8,720 nucleotides of DNA from Candidatus Aerophobota bacterium (GTDB lineage: Bacteria; Aerophobota; Aerophobia; Aerophobales; B3-G15). Location: the NCBI GenBank assembly GCA_011372105.1, contig DRTT01000027.1:1-8720 (forward strand). The letters run 5' to 3'. Positions 6,833 to 8,720 of this stretch are shown here, one piece after another; positions within the stretch are counted from its first letter, which is position 1, and each line of letters opens with the position of its first letter. Made by a program: the position numbers and the translations under genes. The notes under the pieces are model-generated. The model did no database searches. It worked only from the letters and a program-made list of their open reading frames with translations, and was not told the DNA's origin.

Positions 6833-7302
6833 CTGAAAATCTTACCTAAATTAAAGAATCCAATTGTGGCAAAAAGGACAATAATCCCTGCCAGCAAGAT
6901 ACCGGTAAAAATGGCAGGAAAAGAGTACTTCACTGGAATTGATAAGAAAAAACTGACAAAACTTCCTGTCCAGGCTCCTGTAAATGGCAAAGGAATAGCT
7001 ACAAGAAGTATAATTCCTAAAATTCCGTATTTTTGAATAATTTGTTTTTTTGCATCAAGCCTTTTTTCTATGGCGCCGAACACCCTCCCGAATTTACTTT
7101 TTTTTACCTTAGAGGATAAATATTTAAGCCCAAAAAGCAAAGGCAAAACAGGAGCTGTGTTTCCTAAAACACTTATCACATAAGCTTTAAAAGGGTTTGC
7201 CCCAAGAGATACTCCAAGAGGAAGTCCTCCTCTGAGTTCTGCTACAGGAAACATACTCACAATAAAGGTGATAAAATAAGGGTGAAAGGACAGTTTATTC
7301 AC
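6823..7302 (-). CDS. Small multi-drug export family membrane protein (COG2426-type)
   Basis: Predicted inner-membrane protein of about 159 residues with four to five hydrophobic segments (about 8-20, 38-58, 94-106, 114-123 and 128-149) and a basic loop near 60-90. ELRGGLPLG at 22-30 and PLPFTGAWTG at 104-113 are the paired motifs of the family named putative small multi-drug export protein. The transport role of that family is not well established, so the substrate is unknown. GTG 7302 is chosen because GGGAGG lies six bases upstream and the hydrophobic part starts just after it. In-frame ATG 7320 and TTG 7329 would add nine or fewer residues without a good SD. The start overlaps the pcm stop by eight bases, suggesting translational coupling. 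The TAG stop lies inside the tRNA-Pro gene. Confidence 0.85.
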   Translation of the reverse strand: MNKLSFHPYFITFIVSMFPVAELRGGLPLGVSLGANPFKAYVISVLGNTAPVLPLLFGLKYLSSKVKKSKFGRVFGAIEKRLDAKKQIIQKYGILGIILLVAIPLPFTGAWTGSFVSFFLSIPVKYSFPAIFTGILLAGIIVLFATIGFFNLGKIFSGM

Positions 7303-7945
7303 TCCTCTCCTCCCATCCATATTTTCCAATTAAAGGAACGAACACGCACTTTTCCACTTTTTTACTGTAAACTTTACCTTTCCTTTTTCTTATGACCATA
7401 AGATCCTGACAGTAAATATCCCCCACCGGTATAACCATTATCCCTCCTTCTCCAAGTTGCTCTATTAAAGGAGGAGGAACATCCTTTGCCCCGGCGGTAA
7501 CAAGTATCCTGTCATAAGGAGAATACTCTTTCAACCCTAAGGTTCCATCTCTGATAAAAATTTTAACATTATTATAACCAAGCTCCTTTAAAGTTTTTTT
7601 TGCTCTCTCAGCAAGAGAGGGAATTCTTTCCACACTGTAAACCTCTTTGCTTAAAAGTGAAAGAATAGCTGTCTGATAACCTGATCCTGTCCCAATTTCA
7701 AGGACCTTTTCCTTGCCAGAAAGCTCAAGACACTCAGTCATCAAAGCAACCATATAAGGCTGGGATATGGTTTGTCCCTCTCCAATAGAAAGGGGAAAAT
7801 CCTTGTAAGCATCTTTCCTGGAAGATGGTGGAACAAATTTTTCTCTTTCAACCCTTAAAAAAACATCCAGAACTTTTTTATCTCTAATCCCTCTTGGTGC
7901 AAGCTGCGTTCTCACCATCTCTTCTCGCAGCCTTTTATAGTCCAC
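7295..7945 (-). CDS. pcm: Protein-L-isoaspartate O-methyltransferase
   Basis: Cytosolic repair enzyme that methylates L-isoaspartyl residues of aged proteins with S-adenosylmethionine, letting them revert to aspartate. Its 216 residues match the family. GEGQTISQPYMVA (55-67) is the characteristic substrate-side motif. SAM motif I is LEIGTGSGYQTA (82-93), with acidic E106 after the next strand (SVER) and RDGTLG (132-137) as the next motif. The PPPL at 157-160 is also typical. The GTG at 7945 is preceded by AAGGCG about eight bases upstream, and an sigma70-like promoter lies 29 bases further right. It is the first gene of the array, and the membrane-protein gene overlaps its end. The nearby NlpD-like gene recalls the pcm-nlpD neighbourhood of Gammaproteobacteria. 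Confidence 0.95.
   Translation of the reverse strand: MDYKRLREEMVRTQLAPRGIRDKKVLDVFLRVEREKFVPPSSRKDAYKDFPLSIGEGQTISQPYMVALMTECLELSGKEKVLEIGTGSGYQTAILSLLSKEVYSVERIPSLAERAKKTLKELGYNNVKIFIRDGTLGLKEYSPYDRILVTAGAKDVPPPLIEQLGEGGIMVIPVGDIYCQDLMVIRKRKGKVYSKKVEKCVFVPLIGKYGWEERSE
7307..7314 (-). promoter_or_regulatory. Ribosome binding site deciding the small export protein start
   Basis: GGGAGGAG on the minus strand, inside the last codons of pcm; its core is six bases before GTG 7302. It favours this start over in-frame ATG 7320 and TTG 7329. Confidence 0.7.
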
Positions 7946-7973
7946 ATCTTTCGCCTTTTTATTTTTTGGTTTA

Positions 7974-8001
7974 ATTTTAACACAAAAAAGGGAGCTGTCA
8001 A
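7974..8001 (-). promoter_or_regulatory. Sigma70-type promoter for the pcm-to-kinase array
   Basis: On the minus strand TTGACA (7996-8001) is a perfect -35 box. A 16-base spacer follows, then TAAAAT (7974-7979), a 5/6 match to the -10 box. Transcription would start near 7966, giving a leader of about 20 bases before the pcm GTG. A short imperfect palindrome, CTGTCAAAAACAG on the plus strand (7995-8007), overlaps the -35 box and could be an operator, but it is too short to claim. No other clear promoter was found among the genes to the left, so this one may drive the whole array. Confidence 0.65.
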
Positions 8002-8024
8002 AAACAGAATAAAGCCTGTAAAAA

Positions 8025-8036
8025 ATAAAAAAGGAG
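8025..8036 (+). repeat. Possible inverted-repeat copy flanking the transposase-like gene (left copy)
   Basis: ATAAAAAAGGAG on the plus strand. The same 12 bases occur on the minus strand at 8603-8614, so the HTH/zinc-ribbon gene is bracketed by an inverted pair. Low complexity makes chance likely. Confidence 0.3.
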
Positions 8037-8082
8037 GGCTTTTATCTAATTAAAATATATCAGCTTAAAAAAACCTTACTAA

Positions 8083-8559
8083 CTAATGGATAGAACTCTT
8101 GCACCACACACAAATGTAGCGCTGAACAAGTTCTAACCTGACGTGGCCGTTATCCTGGATTTTCTTGACATAGGTTCCATTCTTATAAATTTTCTCACAT
8201 CCACACACAGGGCATTTTTCAGGTCTTTTGCCATTTGTTCTCGGGGAAAGGAGGTGAGCAGAGGAATGGGAATTTGCGGAAGGTTTTTTTTCTCTATGAG
8301 TCTTTTTATCTTCCAGGGAGAAAAATTTTCTTTTCCCCCGGAATTTTTCCTTCTGATTTTCTTCGGAAAAGCTACGCAGCCTTGGTCCTTTCTTCTTTTC
8401 CTTAAGAGCCTGATAAAGAGCCTCTTCAGCTTTTTTCTTCCATATGTAAACTACCTGTCTACTAACACCATATTTGCTTGCAACGTATGTGATTTTTTCT
8501 CCACTCCAAATCTTATGGACGGCTTCCACCTTGAGGTTAACAGGAAGGTGTTTAATCAT
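8083..8559 (-). CDS. HTH plus zinc-ribbon protein, probably a truncated transposase
   Basis: A 158-residue, strongly basic protein. Residues about 7-45 form a transposase-type helix-turn-helix (VASKYGVSRQVVYIW). Residues 52-115 are a lysine/arginine-rich, low-complexity linker. Residues 116-153 form a zinc ribbon with CPVC (C116, C119) and CVWC (C150, C153), preceded by the QRY that often leads into the second knuckle in insertion-sequence transposases. In such proteins a DDE catalytic domain would follow; here the frame ends five residues after the last cysteine and no catalytic domain can be read downstream. The ATG at 8559 has a G-rich SD (GGGGGGAG) and a near-consensus promoter upstream, so the gene looks expressed. 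It may be an insertion-sequence remnant, an orfA-like accessory protein or a domesticated DNA-binding protein. The exact IS family is not recognised. Confidence 0.7.
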   Translation of the reverse strand: MIKHLPVNLKVEAVHKIWSGEKITYVASKYGVSRQVVYIWKKKAEEALYQALKEKKKGPRLRSFSEENQKEKFRGKRKFFSLEDKKTHREKKPSANSHSSAHLLSPRTNGKRPEKCPVCGCEKIYKNGTYVKKIQDNGHVRLELVQRYICVWCKSSIH

Positions 8560-8602
8560 TTCTCTCCCCCCTCATATATTAACCCTGGGCGAGCTAACTT
8601 GT

Positions 8603-8614
8603 CTCCTTTTTTAT
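8603..8614 (-). repeat. Possible inverted-repeat copy flanking the transposase-like gene (right copy)
   Basis: ATAAAAAAGGAG on the minus strand, partner of 8025-8036. It partly overlaps the -10 box of the gene's promoter. Confidence 0.3.
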
Positions 8615-8641
8615 AATACCCTCCTTTATAGAATTTGTCAA
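8613..8641 (-). promoter_or_regulatory. Near-consensus sigma70 promoter for the HTH/zinc-ribbon gene
   Basis: Minus strand: TTGACA (8636-8641, perfect), 17-base spacer, TATTAT (8613-8618, 5/6 match). The predicted start is near 8606, giving a leader of about 47 bases before ATG 8559. Confidence 0.75.
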
Positions 8642-8682
8642 ATACAGGGAAGTATCAAAAACCTTTTTCTAAAAACTTCACC

Positions 8683-8710
8683 TTGACTTGTCTTTAAACT
8701 CTACTATTAT
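8683..8710 (+). promoter_or_regulatory. Possible rightward sigma70 promoter
   Basis: Plus strand: TTGACT (8683-8688, 5/6), 16-base spacer, TATTAT (8705-8710, 5/6). It points out of the window, so a divergent gene may start to the right. No coding start is seen in the last ten bases. Confidence 0.45.
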
Positions 8711-8720
8711 TCCTACACAG

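Noticed and set aside
8008..8042. Possible terminator after the HTH/zinc-ribbon gene (AAAGCC/GGCTTT on the minus strand)
   Set aside because: The stem is only 6 bp with a loop of about 20 bases and no proper T-run directly after it, so it is not convincing.
8143..8616. Plus-strand open frame of 157 codons opposite the HTH/zinc-ribbon gene
   Set aside because: It is antisense to a recognisable protein, has phenylalanine/serine-rich composition from reading AG-rich codons backward, and shows no family motif.

Overview
This is a bacterial window, AT-rich by eye, with Shine-Dalgarno (SD) sites, sigma70-type promoters and an NlpD-like envelope protein. Arginine is mostly AGA/AGG and ATG, GTG and TTG triplets all occur at gene starts. 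Gene content does not settle the phylum. An uncultivated anaerobic lineage with a Gram-negative-type envelope is a reasonable guess but only a guess.

Every convincing gene lies on the minus strand. From right to left, positions 8560-8720 form an intergenic region with two divergent promoters. Positions 8083-8559 encode a small HTH plus zinc-ribbon protein that looks like the N-terminal part of a transposase. Positions 7946-8082 are intergenic and hold a good promoter reading left. From there a tightly packed array runs off the left edge: pcm (protein repair), a small multi-drug export family membrane protein, tRNA-Pro(CGG), a LysM/degenerate-M23 envelope protein, serS, a patatin-like lipase, a GpsA-like dehydrogenase, a zinc MDR dehydrogenase, an SDR dehydrogenase and an FGGY kinase cut by the window edge. 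Gaps are 1 to 35 bases or overlaps, with no convincing terminator between genes, so one long transcript from the promoter near 7974-8001 is the simplest reading.

The array has two halves. The right half (pcm to serS) is housekeeping and envelope maintenance; its pcm and NlpD-like pair recalls the surE-pcm-nlpD-rpoS cluster of Gammaproteobacteria. The left half (gpsA-like, MDR, SDR, FGGY kinase) looks like a polyol or sugar-alcohol module: two NAD-type polyol oxidoreductases, a kinase whose substrate pocket resembles glycerol kinase, and a GpsA-family enzyme that departs from the family signature. The patatin gene sits between the halves and could belong with lipid metabolism.

I see no CRISPR array, phage module, toxin-antitoxin pair or clearly new defence system. 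The most useful leads are the polyol module with its unusual GpsA-like member, the catalytically degenerate M23 protein, the CDS/tRNA overlap, and the truncated-looking transposase fragment under a near-consensus promoter.
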